Positions 8,005 to 17,298 of a stretch of 35,502 nt of DNA are shown piece by piece. How positions within the stretch are numbered: the stretch's first letter is position 1; the number at the start of each line of letters is the position of its first letter. The stretch comes from Malikia sp041190985 (GTDB lineage Bacteria > Pseudomonadota > Gammaproteobacteria > Burkholderiales > Burkholderiaceae_C), in the NCBI GenBank assembly GCA_041190985.1, contig JBEEPT010000060.1, positions 1 to 35,502 of the forward strand. The letters run 5' to 3'. Under the pieces are notes generated by a model, which worked only from the letters and a program-made list of their open reading frames with translations, did no database searches and was not told the DNA's origin. The position numbers and the translations under genes were made by a program.

Positions 8005-8154
8005 TCAGTCGTGGGGTAGACGCCGGGCCAGATGCTCAAGTCCATGGCCTGCGACTTCTGCGCGTCGCACCTTGGCGTGCATGCGCGCGAGTTCCCCGGA
8101 TACTGGCGCGGCCAGCTTGCATCGCTCAGCAGCCTCGAAGAGCAGTTCGTTCAC
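8005..8154 (-). CDS. possible small ORF or gene remnant after copA
   Basis: A 49-codon frame beginning GTG at 8154, two codons after the copA TGA and in the same frame. It reads VNELLFEAAERCKLAAPVSG and onwards to LARRLPHD, with several codons (CGA, CCA, GTA, CTA) rarer in the neighbours. It could be a small protein read with copA, or a fragment of an older gene cut off by copA. It faintly recalls the C-terminal helix of ketopantoate-reductase-like proteins. The rest of 7897-8160 shows nothing I can name. Confidence 0.25.
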   Translation of the reverse strand: MNELLFEAAERCKLAAPVSGELARMHAKVRRAEVAGHGLEHLARRLPHD

Positions 8155-8160
8155 AGCCTG

Positions 8161-10437
<2,277 letters not shown>

Positions 10438-10441
10438 GTTG

Positions 10442-10562
10442 ACAGTATGAACCTGCTTGCGCACCGGACGGGTACCGGCCTCGGCAAACCCGAGCCGCGC
10501 GTCGGCCCGCCGCTGGCGCCACGCCATGCGGCGGTTCATACTGTGGGGAGTTCATACCCCAC
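10442..10562. promoter_or_regulatory. divergent copA/copZ control region
   Basis: GGTTCATACTGT at 10533-10544 recurs perfectly inverted at 10442-10453 (ACAGTATGAACC), one copy facing each gene. GTTCATAC appears a third time at 10550-10557, exactly 16 bp after the copZ-side copy. GTGGGG (10543-10548) and CCCCAC (10557-10562) form an inverted repeat next to it. CATACT inside each copy could be the -10 box; on the copA side it lies 6 bases before the ATG. A copper-responsive regulator (CueR- or CsoR-type) is expected but no regulator gene is in the window. Confidence 0.5.
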
Positions 10563-10583
10563 CATGCACAGGAGTCAGCAAGG

Positions 10584-10781
10584 ATGCAACACAGCTTCAC
10601 CGTCACCGGAATGACCTGCGGTCACTGCGAGAAGGCCATCACCCAGGCGATCAAGGCGCTCGATCCGCAAGCCCAGGTCCGCATCGACCGGGCCCAGAAC
10701 AAGGTCGAGCTCGAGTCGAGCGCGTCGCGCGAGGCGCTGGCCAAGGCCATCGCCGAAGAGGGTTACGCGGTTGCAGCCTGA
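10584..10781 (+). CDS. copZ: copper chaperone CopZ (HMA domain)
   Basis: A 65-aa single heavy-metal-associated domain: FTVTGMTCGHCEKAITQAIK carries the GMTCxxC copper ligands near residues 9-15, and the end EEGYAVAA is typical of the fold. It binds Cu(I) in the cytosol and hands it to CopA, which is encoded divergently. AGGAG at 10570-10574 is 9 bases before the ATG. A strong terminator follows at 10852-10887. Confidence 0.9.
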   Translation: MQHSFTVTGMTCGHCEKAITQAIKALDPQAQVRIDRAQNKVELESSASREALAKAIAEEGYAVAA

Positions 10782-10800
10782 AGACTGCCTGTCAGGGTGA

Positions 10801-10821
10801 GGGCGGCCGTGCAGGCCGCCC
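10801..10821 (+). other. GC-rich hairpin downstream of copZ
   Basis: GGGCGGCC (10801-10808) and GGCCGCCC (10814-10821) form a perfect 8-bp stem with a 5-base loop, 20 bp after the copZ stop. No T-run follows, so it may stabilise the mRNA end or act with the terminator 30 bp further on. Confidence 0.5.
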
Positions 10822-10851
10822 GACCAGGGTCGCACAGGCCCGCACCCAGAA

Positions 10852-10887
10852 CAAAGGCCACCCCGCACTGGGGTGGCCTTTGTTTTA
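10852..10887 (+). terminator. rho-independent terminator of copZ
   Basis: A perfect 13-bp stem, CAAAGGCCACCCC (10852-10864) with GGGGTGGCCTTTG (10870-10882), loop GCACT, then TTTTA. It insulates copZ from the AT-rich tract that follows. The T-run is partly shared with the first DnaA-box-like motif. Confidence 0.9.
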
Positions 10888-11105
10888 TCAACAACTCTGT
10901 TGATAAAAATCGGTGAGCCTCTGACTTATCAACAGAAAAGCGGATGGACGGCATCTTGCTGTACCACGCCGAAATCCTGGAAGGCAGGATATCCCCAGAT
11001 TTATCCTTAAACAACCCTGTTGATTTCCAATCTCAAATTCAAGTTTTCCACAGATTTGTCCAGACTTCTACTACTACTGCTATTCTTGAATTCAAATATG
11101 GATAA
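10883..11105 (+). other. replication-origin-like region (DnaA boxes and DnaA-trio array)
   Basis: An AT-rich tract in GC-rich surroundings. DnaA-box-like nonamers, each one mismatch from TTATCCACA: TTATCAACA at 10885-10893 (+), 10898-10906 (-) and 10926-10934 (+); TTTTCCACA at 11044-11052 (+); TTATCCATA at 11097-11105 (-). The first two form an 11-bp-armed palindrome. Twelve bases after TTTTCCACA comes CTT CTA CTA CTA CTG CTA (11065-11082), a repeated trinucleotide like the DnaA-trio element of basal unwinding systems, then AT-rich sequence. dnaA is not in the window. It could be oriC, a secondary or relic origin, or a DnaA-controlled promoter for minCDE. The remaining 125 bp up to minC show nothing certain. 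Confidence 0.55.
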
Positions 11106-11230
11106 GCAAGCCAGGACAACTTTTCGAGGTCAGGCAGTTGGCTCGGCATGACACAAGGGTTTGTCCGGCGGAAGAGGTGAGCTCGCCACTCTGGCGACTG
11201 GTAAGATGAAGTTTTCAAGCTGTCCTGCGC

Positions 11231-11968
11231 ATGTCATCCGCTACCCCTGGGTCGACACCCTCACTGTTCGAAATCAAGAGTGCCCAGCTTCCGCTGGTGG
11301 CACTGTTATTGAAATCCAGCAAGCTCAATGACGTGGCGCGTGAACTGCAGCAGCGCTATGGCGACATTCCCGACTTCTTCTCCGAAGATCCTCTGCTGAT
11401 CGACCTGTCGGCCCTGCATGACACGGATGAGGCGCTGGACTGGAGCTATCTGATACCGCTGCTCAAGCGCTATCGCCTCGTGCCCGTGGCGGTTCGCGGC
11501 GGCAATGCCCGGCAGATGCAGACCGCGCAACAGGCCGGGCTGGCGTTCGGGGATGAGGCCAGCCTGGGCCGGGCCGAGACGGCGAACGAGGCCCCGCCGG
11601 TTCAGCCGCCCGAGCCGGCGCTGATGCCCGCGCTGATCGTCGACAAGCCGCTGCGCTCGGGCCAGCAGGTGTACGCGCGCGGCCGCGATCTGGTCGTGCT
11701 GGCCATGGTCAACCCCGGTGCCGAGGTGATCGCCGACGGCCATATCCATGTCTTCGCGCCGCTGCGCGGCAAGGCAATCGCCGGCGCGCGCGGTTATGCC
11801 GACGCGCGCATCTTTGCCGCCAGCCTGGAGGCCGAGCTGATCTCGATCGCCGGCGTCTACCGCACCAGTGACAACCCCCTGCCGGCAAACGTGCAAGGCA
11901 AGCCGGCCCAGGTGCGACTTGAGAGCGGCGCAAATGGAGACAAGCTGCTGCTTGAGCCAATAATCTGA
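11231..11968 (+). CDS. minC: septum-site determining protein MinC
   Basis: 245 aa. The N-terminal domain (about 1-110) has FEIKSAQLPLVALLLKS and DPLLIDLSAL, a Pro-rich linker lies at about 118-132, and the C-terminal beta-helix domain includes VYARGRDLVVLAMVNPGAEV and DGHIHVFAPLRGKAIAGARG. It inhibits FtsZ assembly away from midcell and is recruited to the membrane by MinD. First gene of minCDE; minD starts 27 bp downstream. The upstream tract contains DnaA-box-like motifs, which could link division control to replication (inference). Confidence 0.95.
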   Translation: MSSATPGSTPSLFEIKSAQLPLVALLLKSSKLNDVARELQQRYGDIPDFFSEDPLLIDLSALHDTDEALDWSYLIPLLKRYRLVPVAVRGGNARQMQTAQQAGLAFGDEASLGRAETANEAPPVQPPEPALMPALIVDKPLRSGQQVYARGRDLVVLAMVNPGAEVIADGHIHVFAPLRGKAIAGARGYADARIFAASLEAELISIAGVYRTSDNPLPANVQGKPAQVRLESGANGDKLLLEPII

Positions 11969-11995
11969 AAATCTGATCTGGAAAGTAGTGCGAAA

Positions 11996-12811
11996 ATGGC
12001 GAAAATAGTAGTCGTGACCTCAGGCAAGGGTGGAGTAGGCAAAACCACCACCAGTGCCAGCTTTGCCGCGGGACTGGCGCTCAAGGGTTTCAAGACGGTC
12101 GTGATCGACTTCGACGTCGGCTTGCGCAACCTGGACCTGATCATGGGCTGCGAGCGCCGCGTGGTCTACGACTTCATCAACGTGATCAACGGCGAGGCCA
12201 ACCTCAACCAGGCCCTGATCAAGGATAAGCAGAACGACAAGCTCTACGTGCTGGCGGCCAGCCAGACGCGCGACAAGGATGCGCTGAGCCAGGAAGGCGT
12301 CGAGCGCGTCCTCACTGACCTCGCCGCCATGGGCTTCGACTACATCGTCTGCGATTCGCCGGCGGGCATCGAGACCGGCGCGCTGATGGCCATGCATTTC
12401 GCCGACGAGGCCCTGGTCGTGACCAACCCCGAGGTCTCCTCGGTACGCGACTCGGACCGCATCCTGGGCATGCTGAGCAGCAAGACCCGCCGCGCCATGC
12501 AGGGCGGCCATCCGGTCAAGGAGCACCTGCTGATCACGCGCTACAACCCCAACCGGGTGCAGGACGGCCAGATGCTGTCGCTGGAGGACATCCAGGATAT
12601 CCTGCGCATCGACCTGATCGGCGTGATCCCCGAGAGCGAGGTCGTGCTGCAGGCGTCGAACCAGGGCCTGCCCGTCATCCACATGCAGGGCAGCGACGTG
12701 TCCGAGGCCTACAAGGACGTGGTCGACCGCTTCCTGGGCCAGGAAAAGCCGATGCGCTTCGTGGTGGCCGAGAAACCGGGTTTCTTCAAGCGCCTGTTCG
12801 GCGGGAGGTAA
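11996..12811 (+). CDS. minD: septum-site determining ATPase MinD
   Basis: 271 aa. Deviant Walker A KGGVGKTT at residues 11-18, switch region DFDVGLRNLDLIMGCERRVV, CDSPAGIE, and a C-terminal amphipathic membrane-targeting helix (PGFFKRLFGGR). ATP-bound MinD dimerises on the inner membrane, recruits MinC and is released by MinE. The minE ATG is 3 bp after its stop. Confidence 0.97.
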   Translation: MAKIVVVTSGKGGVGKTTTSASFAAGLALKGFKTVVIDFDVGLRNLDLIMGCERRVVYDFINVINGEANLNQALIKDKQNDKLYVLAASQTRDKDALSQEGVERVLTDLAAMGFDYIVCDSPAGIETGALMAMHFADEALVVTNPEVSSVRDSDRILGMLSSKTRRAMQGGHPVKEHLLITRYNPNRVQDGQMLSLEDIQDILRIDLIGVIPESEVVLQASNQGLPVIHMQGSDVSEAYKDVVDRFLGQEKPMRFVVAEKPGFFKRLFGGR

Positions 12812-12814
12812 GCC

Positions 12815-13075
12815 ATGTCCTTCCTGTCCTTTCTGTTGGGCGAGAAGAAGAAGACCGCATCGATCGCCAAGGACCGCCTGCAGATCATCCTGGCGCACGA
12901 GCGTGCCGGCCGCAACACGGCCGAGCCCGACTACCTGCCCGACCTGCAGCGCGATCTGATCGCTGTGATCAGCAAGTACATCCAGATCAATCCGGAGGAC
13001 ATCAAGGTCCAGCTCGACCGCGAGGAAAACCTCGAGGTGCTCGAGGTCAAGATCGAGCTGCCCGAGGCGCGCTGA
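12815..13075 (+). CDS. minE: cell-division topological specificity factor MinE
   Basis: 86 aa. The N-terminal membrane-binding stretch is MSFLSFLLGEKKKTASIAKD, the anti-MinCD helix contains RLQIILAHERAG, and the dimerisation domain has YLPDLQRDLIAVISKYI and LEVLEVKIELPE. It stimulates MinD ATPase and drives pole-to-pole oscillation. Full family length; translationally close to minD. Confidence 0.96.
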   Translation: MSFLSFLLGEKKKTASIAKDRLQIILAHERAGRNTAEPDYLPDLQRDLIAVISKYIQINPEDIKVQLDREENLEVLEVKIELPEAR

Positions 13076-13157
13076 GGTCTGCAGCGCCCGGACCCGGCCG
13101 CCGTTTCGGCGCTGGCTGGACCGCCGCTGCTCCAGGCGCACCAATCCCGCCAATCAA

Positions 13158-13541
13158 ATGCGGATTCTGAAACCCCTTCTTCCTGCGGTCGCCGCGCTGC
13201 TCCTGGCGGCCTGCGCCGACGCACCGTCGCGTCCCGACGCCCCCGGGCCGGTGTCTTCCCCCGGGCTCGCGCCGGTCGTGCCGGGCGTGGTGGTGGCGCA
13301 GCCGGCCCCGCCGGCGCTGCGGCTGGAGCATCCCGGCCGGCCGCCGGCCACCGGCTATCTCTGGATCGCCGGCTATTGGAGCTGGGGCGGCGTGCGCTAC
13401 GAATGGACGCCCGGGCGCTGGGTCGCGCCGCGGCCGGGCTACGTCTGGGTGCCGCATGCCTGGCAGCGGGACGGCGAACGCTGGCGTCAGGAAGGCGGCC
13501 GCTGGGAGGAGCAGCGGCGTGAAGGGCGGCTGCGCCGCTGA
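13158..13541 (+). CDS. YXWGG-type lipoprotein
   Basis: 127 aa. A signal peptide ends in the lipobox LLAAC (Cys at about residue 18), so an outer-membrane or periplasmic lipoprotein is predicted. After a Pro-rich linker comes the aromatic repeat GYLWIAGYWSWGGVRYEW, then PGRWVAPRPGYVWVPHAW, the YXWGG/BcpO-type repeat found in many Burkholderiales envelope proteins. The C-terminus is Arg/Glu-rich. Function unknown. The next gene encodes a longer relative. Confidence 0.75.
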   Translation: MRILKPLLPAVAALLLAACADAPSRPDAPGPVSSPGLAPVVPGVVVAQPAPPALRLEHPGRPPATGYLWIAGYWSWGGVRYEWTPGRWVAPRPGYVWVPHAWQRDGERWRQEGGRWEEQRREGRLRR

Positions 13542-13639
13542 TCCGTTCGGGAGCTGGTCACTGGCGGGCCCGGTGGCGGCAAGGTAAGCAAGTGTTGCAG
13601 GCCGTGGCCAGCCGGCGCGTTCGGGTTCAGAATGGTCAC

Positions 13640-14410
13640 ATGGCACTGCCTTATCTGAAGTATCCGGTGTTGCTGGCGGCGGCCAGCGTACTGGCCGCCT
13701 GCGTCGTGGCGCCGCCTGCGCCCGGGCGCGGTCCGGGCTACGAGCCGGCCTACGGCCCCTGGACCTACCAGACCCCGCCGCCGCCGCGGGTCGAATACCG
13801 CGGTCTGGCGCCCGGTCCTTCTTACGTCTGGATCGATGGTTTCTGGAACTGGGGGGGCGTGCGCTTCGAATGGGTGCCGGGCTACTGGGTGGTTCCCTCG
13901 CCGGGGCGGGTCTGGGTGCCGCCGGTCTGGCGCCGCGACGGCGATCGCTGGCGCTCCGATGGCGGGCGCTGGGAACAGCGCCCGGGGCCGCCCGCCTGGC
14001 CGCATCGCGAGCCGGTCCCGACGGTGCCCCTGCCCCGCCCGCTGCCGCCTCCCGAAATGCATCCGGGGCCGCGCTGGGAACCGCATCCGGGGCCACGTCC
14101 CGAGTTCCGCCCGGAGCGACCCATGCAAGCGCCATATGGCGCGATGCGCGAACCGGCCCGGCCGGCTTACCCGGAAGCCCGGCCACCGGCGGCAGCCGGA
14201 GGCCAGGTCATGCCGGACGCACCCAGGCGGCCCGAAGCCTGGCCGCAGCGCTCGGGCGAGCCCATGCTCCGGCCAGCGCCGGCTCCTTCGGCGGGAGCGC
14301 CGCCCGCGGGCCCCGGTCCGGGCGGCACCGGCCGCGGCCCGGACGAGCGGCCCCACGGGCCACCGCCGCGACGCGACGGCCCGCAGGACGGCGAACGGGA
14401 CAGGCGCTAA
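13640..14410 (+). CDS. YXWGG-type lipoprotein with long Pro/Arg-rich tail
   Basis: 256 aa from the ATG at 13640, which places the signal peptide (MALPYLKYPVLLAAASVLAAC) at the N-terminus; an in-frame start at 13592 adds 16 unlikely residues. The lipobox is VLAAC. The aromatic repeat SYVWIDGFWNWGGVRFEW, GYWVVPSPGRVWVPPVWRR matches the upstream gene, so the two are probably tandem duplicates. From about residue 110 the chain is low-complexity Pro/Arg/Gly, likely disordered in the periplasm. No known function. Confidence 0.72.
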   Translation: MALPYLKYPVLLAAASVLAACVVAPPAPGRGPGYEPAYGPWTYQTPPPPRVEYRGLAPGPSYVWIDGFWNWGGVRFEWVPGYWVVPSPGRVWVPPVWRRDGDRWRSDGGRWEQRPGPPAWPHREPVPTVPLPRPLPPPEMHPGPRWEPHPGPRPEFRPERPMQAPYGAMREPARPAYPEARPPAAAGGQVMPDAPRRPEAWPQRSGEPMLRPAPAPSAGAPPAGPGPGGTGRGPDERPHGPPPRRDGPQDGERDRR

Positions 14411-14415
14411 GCGCT

Positions 14416-15477
14416 TCAGGCCGCAGCGCGCTGCAGCCGGTCGCGCACGCCGTCCCAGGCCGGATCGGCCGGCGGCGTCTCGACCCAGATCAGCTTCATC
14501 TGCGGCTGGTCGAGTTCGCGCAGCACCGCGAACAGCTCCTGCGCGCAGCCCTCGGCGCTGGTCGGCATGTAGCGCAGCAGCAGGTGGCGGCTCGCGCTGC
14601 TGACCGGCGTGCGGGTGTAGATCGCGATATGGCGCGCGTCGGCGCCGAGCAGGTCGAGTGCGGCCTGGATCTCGGCGTGCGGCATCAGGCGCACGCGCGC
14701 GGTCGGCGCGTAGTGCGATTCCAGCGTGCCGGAGGCCTTGGGCGCGGCCTGGTCGCGCTGCGCGACCGGCATGCCGATGGCGGCCGCCAGCGCCTCCTGG
14801 CCGATCATGCCCGGGCGCAGCAGCACCGGGTGGCCGCGGCTGCAGTCGACGATGGTCGACTCGATCCCGACCGGGCAGGCGCCGCCGTCCAGGATCAGCA
14901 GTTCGGCGTCCGAGAGCAGTTCGCCGAACTCGTCGTGCACATGTCCGGCCGAGGTCGGACTGACGCGGCCAAAGCGGTTGGCGCTTGGGGCCGCCAGGCC
15001 CTGCACGCCTAGGCCAGAGCAGGCCTGCAGCAGCGCCTGCGCGACCGGGTGCGCCGGGCAGCGCAGGCCGATCGAGTCCTGGCCGCCAGCGGATGCCGCG
15101 CCCACCCCGGGCCGGCGCGGCAGGATCAGCGTCAGCGGGCCGGGCCAGAAGGCCTGCATCAGCTTCTCGGCGAAATCGGGCAGCTCGCGCGCGTAATGCT
15201 CGACGCCGGCGCGCCATTGCTGCGGCGTGGCGCCGGCCAGGTGCACGATCAGCGGGTGGTCCTTGGGCCGGCCCTTGGCCGCGAAGATGCGGCCGACCGC
15301 CTCGGCCTGGTCGGCGTCCGCCGCCAGGCCGTAGACGGTCTCGGTCGGCAGGCCGACCAGCGCGCCGCGTTGCAGCGCCCGGGCGGCCTGTTCGACCGCC
15401 TGCTGCGCCTGCTCGAGCGCGGCCGCATCGGCCTGCGCCGGCTGCAGCAGCGCGCGCGCGTCCAGCGTCAGCGCCAT
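14416..15477 (-). CDS. L-threonylcarbamoyladenylate synthase (Sua5/YrdC/YciO)
   Basis: 353 aa. The YrdC domain fills about the first 230 residues (GALVGLPTETVYGLAADAD, FAAKGRPKDHPLIVHLAG, SIGLRCPAHPVAQALL, APSANRFGRVSPTSAGHV). A C-terminal Sua5 domain follows a linker, as in Sua5 rather than short TsaC. It makes threonylcarbamoyl-AMP for the t6A37 modification of ANN-decoding tRNAs. Its ATG lies 10 bp inside the 3' end of purK, so it is the last gene of a purE-purK-sua5 transcript. Confidence 0.92.
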   Translation of the reverse strand: MALTLDARALLQPAQADAAALEQAQQAVEQAARALQRGALVGLPTETVYGLAADADQAEAVGRIFAAKGRPKDHPLIVHLAGATPQQWRAGVEHYARELPDFAEKLMQAFWPGPLTLILPRRPGVGAASAGGQDSIGLRCPAHPVAQALLQACSGLGVQGLAAPSANRFGRVSPTSAGHVHDEFGELLSDAELLILDGGACPVGIESTIVDCSRGHPVLLRPGMIGQEALAAAIGMPVAQRDQAAPKASGTLESHYAPTARVRLMPHAEIQAALDLLGADARHIAIYTRTPVSSASRHLLLRYMPTSAEGCAQELFAVLRELDQPQMKLIWVETPPADPAWDGVRDRLQRAAA

Positions 15478-16682
15478 GGCGCCATGCCCAGCAGCTCGGC
15501 GCAGCGCAGCGCGGTCGCCTGCACCTGCTCGACGCTCGCGCCGGTGACGTTGAGGTGGCCCATCTTGCGGCCCTTGCGGGCCTCGAGCTTGCCGTACAGG
15601 TGCAGGTGGGTGCCGGGCAGCGCCAGGATCTGCTTCCAGGGCGGCGTGACGGCCTCGGCGCCGCGGAACCAGAGGTCGCCGAGCAGGTTGAGCATCACGG
15701 TCGGGCTGTGCAGGCGCGGCTGCACCAGCGGCAGGCCGGCCATCGCGCGCACCTGGAGCTCGAACTGCGAGACGTCGCAGGCGTTGATCGTGTAGTGGCC
15801 GCTGTTGTGTGGACGCGGCGCCATCTCGTTGACCACCAGCGCGCCATCGGCGCTGCCGTCGTCGACCACGAAGTACTCGACGCAGAGCACGCCGACGTAG
15901 CCGATCTGGCGCGCGATCTCGGCGGTGGTCTGCACCGCCTGCTGCGCCAGGCCGGCGGGGACGTTGCCTTCGTGGACCTCGGTCACGGCCAGGATGCCGT
16001 CGCGGTGCAGGTTGCGCTGCACCGGGAAGTGCACCACCTGGTCGTCGGCGCCGCGCGCGACGATGACCGACAGCTCGGCCTTGAGCGGCAGCATCTTCTC
16101 GAGCACGCAGGCGACCCGGCCCATGTCGTCCCAGGCGGCGGCGAGCTCGGCGCGGTCCCGCACGCGGGCCTGGCCCTTGCCGTCGTAGCCCAGGCGCGCG
16201 GTCTTGAGGATGCCGGGCAGCAGCTCAGCGGGCACCGCCGCCAGGTCGGATACGGATTCGATCGCCGCGTACGGCGCCGGGCCGACTCCGCCGGCCTGGG
16301 CGCAGGCGACGAAATGCGCCTTTTCGGCGATGCGGTCCTGCGCCACCGCGACGGCGCCGGCGCGCGGCGCCACCGGCCGGCTGCCGGCCAGGGCCTCGAG
16401 CGCGGGCGCCGGCACGTTCTCGAACTCGGTCGTGATCGCGTCGCAGCGCTGCGCGAGTTCGGCCAGGCCGGCCTCGTCCTCGTAGCCGGTCTGGATGTGG
16501 AAATGGCTGACCAGGCCGGCCGGGCTGGCCGGATCGGGATCGAGCACGGCGGTGAAGTAGCCCATTTCCTGGGCTGCCTGAACGAACATGCGGCCGAGCT
16601 GGCCGCCTCCCATCACGCCCAGGGTGGCGAGCTGGCCTTCGGCACCGGGCTGGCCGGGCAGGATGGTCTTGATCTCGCTCAT
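15468..16682 (-). CDS. purK: N5-carboxyaminoimidazole ribonucleotide synthase
   Basis: 404 aa from the ATG at 16682, which overlaps the purE stop as ATGA. ATP-grasp enzyme with N-terminal TLGVMGGGQLGRMFVQAAQE, ITTEFENVPAPALEAL, GILKTARLGYDGKGQARV, and C-terminal VNEMAPRPHNSGHYTINACD. It carboxylates AIR with bicarbonate and ATP; PurE then rearranges the product. Cytosolic, de novo purine synthesis. Overlaps both neighbours, so expression of all three genes is coupled. Confidence 0.96.
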   Translation of the reverse strand: MSEIKTILPGQPGAEGQLATLGVMGGGQLGRMFVQAAQEMGYFTAVLDPDPASPAGLVSHFHIQTGYEDEAGLAELAQRCDAITTEFENVPAPALEALAGSRPVAPRAGAVAVAQDRIAEKAHFVACAQAGGVGPAPYAAIESVSDLAAVPAELLPGILKTARLGYDGKGQARVRDRAELAAAWDDMGRVACVLEKMLPLKAELSVIVARGADDQVVHFPVQRNLHRDGILAVTEVHEGNVPAGLAQQAVQTTAEIARQIGYVGVLCVEYFVVDDGSADGALVVNEMAPRPHNSGHYTINACDVSQFELQVRAMAGLPLVQPRLHSPTVMLNLLGDLWFRGAEAVTPPWKQILALPGTHLHLYGKLEARKGRKMGHLNVTGASVEQVQATALRCAELLGMAPWR

Positions 16683-17182
16683 GCGCCCCCCACCGGCGGC
16701 AGGGTCATGGCGCGCGCGGCCTCGGTCTGGGCGGCGCGGAAGGCTTCGAGCCTGGCGCGCAGCGCGGCGTCCTCGTTGGCCAGCATGGCGACCGCGAACA
16801 GCGCCGCGTTGGCGGCGCCGGCGGCGCCGATCGCGAAGGTGGCGACCGGCACGCCCTTGGGCATCTGCACGATGCTGTGCAGCGAGTCCACGCCCGACAG
16901 CGCCTTGGACTGGACCGGCACGCCGAGCACCGGCACCACGGTCTTGGCCGCCAGCATGCCCGGCAGGTGGGCGGCACCGCCCGCGCCCGCGATGATGGCC
17001 TTGAGGCCGCGGCCGGCAGCGGCTTCGGCGTAGGCGAACATGTCGTCCGGCATGCGGTGCGCCGACACCACGCGCGCCTCGCAGGCCACGCCGAACTGCT
17101 GGAAAATCTCTACGGCGTGCTTCATGGTGTCCCAGTCGCTGTTGGAACCCATCACCACGCCCACCTTGATCGTTTCGCTCAC
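16679..17182 (-). CDS. purE: N5-carboxyaminoimidazole ribonucleotide mutase
   Basis: 167 aa starting at GTG 17182, which has GGAG six bases upstream; an in-frame TTG at 17194 overlaps that ribosome site and is unlikely. Class I PurE signatures: VGVVMGSNSDWDTMKHA, RVVSAHRMPDDMF, IIAGAGGAAHLPGMLA and GVPVQSKALSGVDSL. It converts N5-CAIR to CAIR, following PurK. The N-terminal substrate loop and SAHR(M)P motif are intact. Confidence 0.95.
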   Translation of the reverse strand: MSETIKVGVVMGSNSDWDTMKHAVEIFQQFGVACEARVVSAHRMPDDMFAYAEAAAGRGLKAIIAGAGGAAHLPGMLAAKTVVPVLGVPVQSKALSGVDSLHSIVQMPKGVPVATFAIGAAGAANAALFAVAMLANEDAALRARLEAFRAAQTEAARAMTLPPVGGA

Positions 17183-17215
17183 AAGCCACTCCAAAAGTTG
17201 CGATTTTACTTTTCA

Positions 17216-17231
17216 CCCCCAGATAAGGGGG
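17216..17231. promoter_or_regulatory. inverted repeat in divergent purE/cnoX region
   Basis: CCCCC (17216-17220), AGATAA, GGGGG (17227-17231), bordered by AT-rich stretches, lies between the divergent purE and cnoX starts. It is a possible operator or promoter-proximal hairpin. No regulator can be named. Confidence 0.3.
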
Positions 17232-17298
17232 CAAAATCCTCGCAGCAGGCCGCGCGCGCGGCGCCCGGGCTTTCCCACCGTCACACCACCGCAACCCC

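Noticed and set aside
10438..10539. Upstream extension of copA to the first in-frame ATG
   Set aside because: It would translate through the shared promoter motif and adds a basic segment not found in CopA.
11065..11082. CTA repeats as a simple microsatellite
   Set aside because: The repeats sit at a fixed short distance after a DnaA-box-like motif and before AT-rich DNA, so the origin-element reading explains more. It stays a hypothesis.
17183..17194. TTG start for purE at 17194
   Set aside because: The TTG overlaps the GGAG ribosome site that serves the GTG at 17182.
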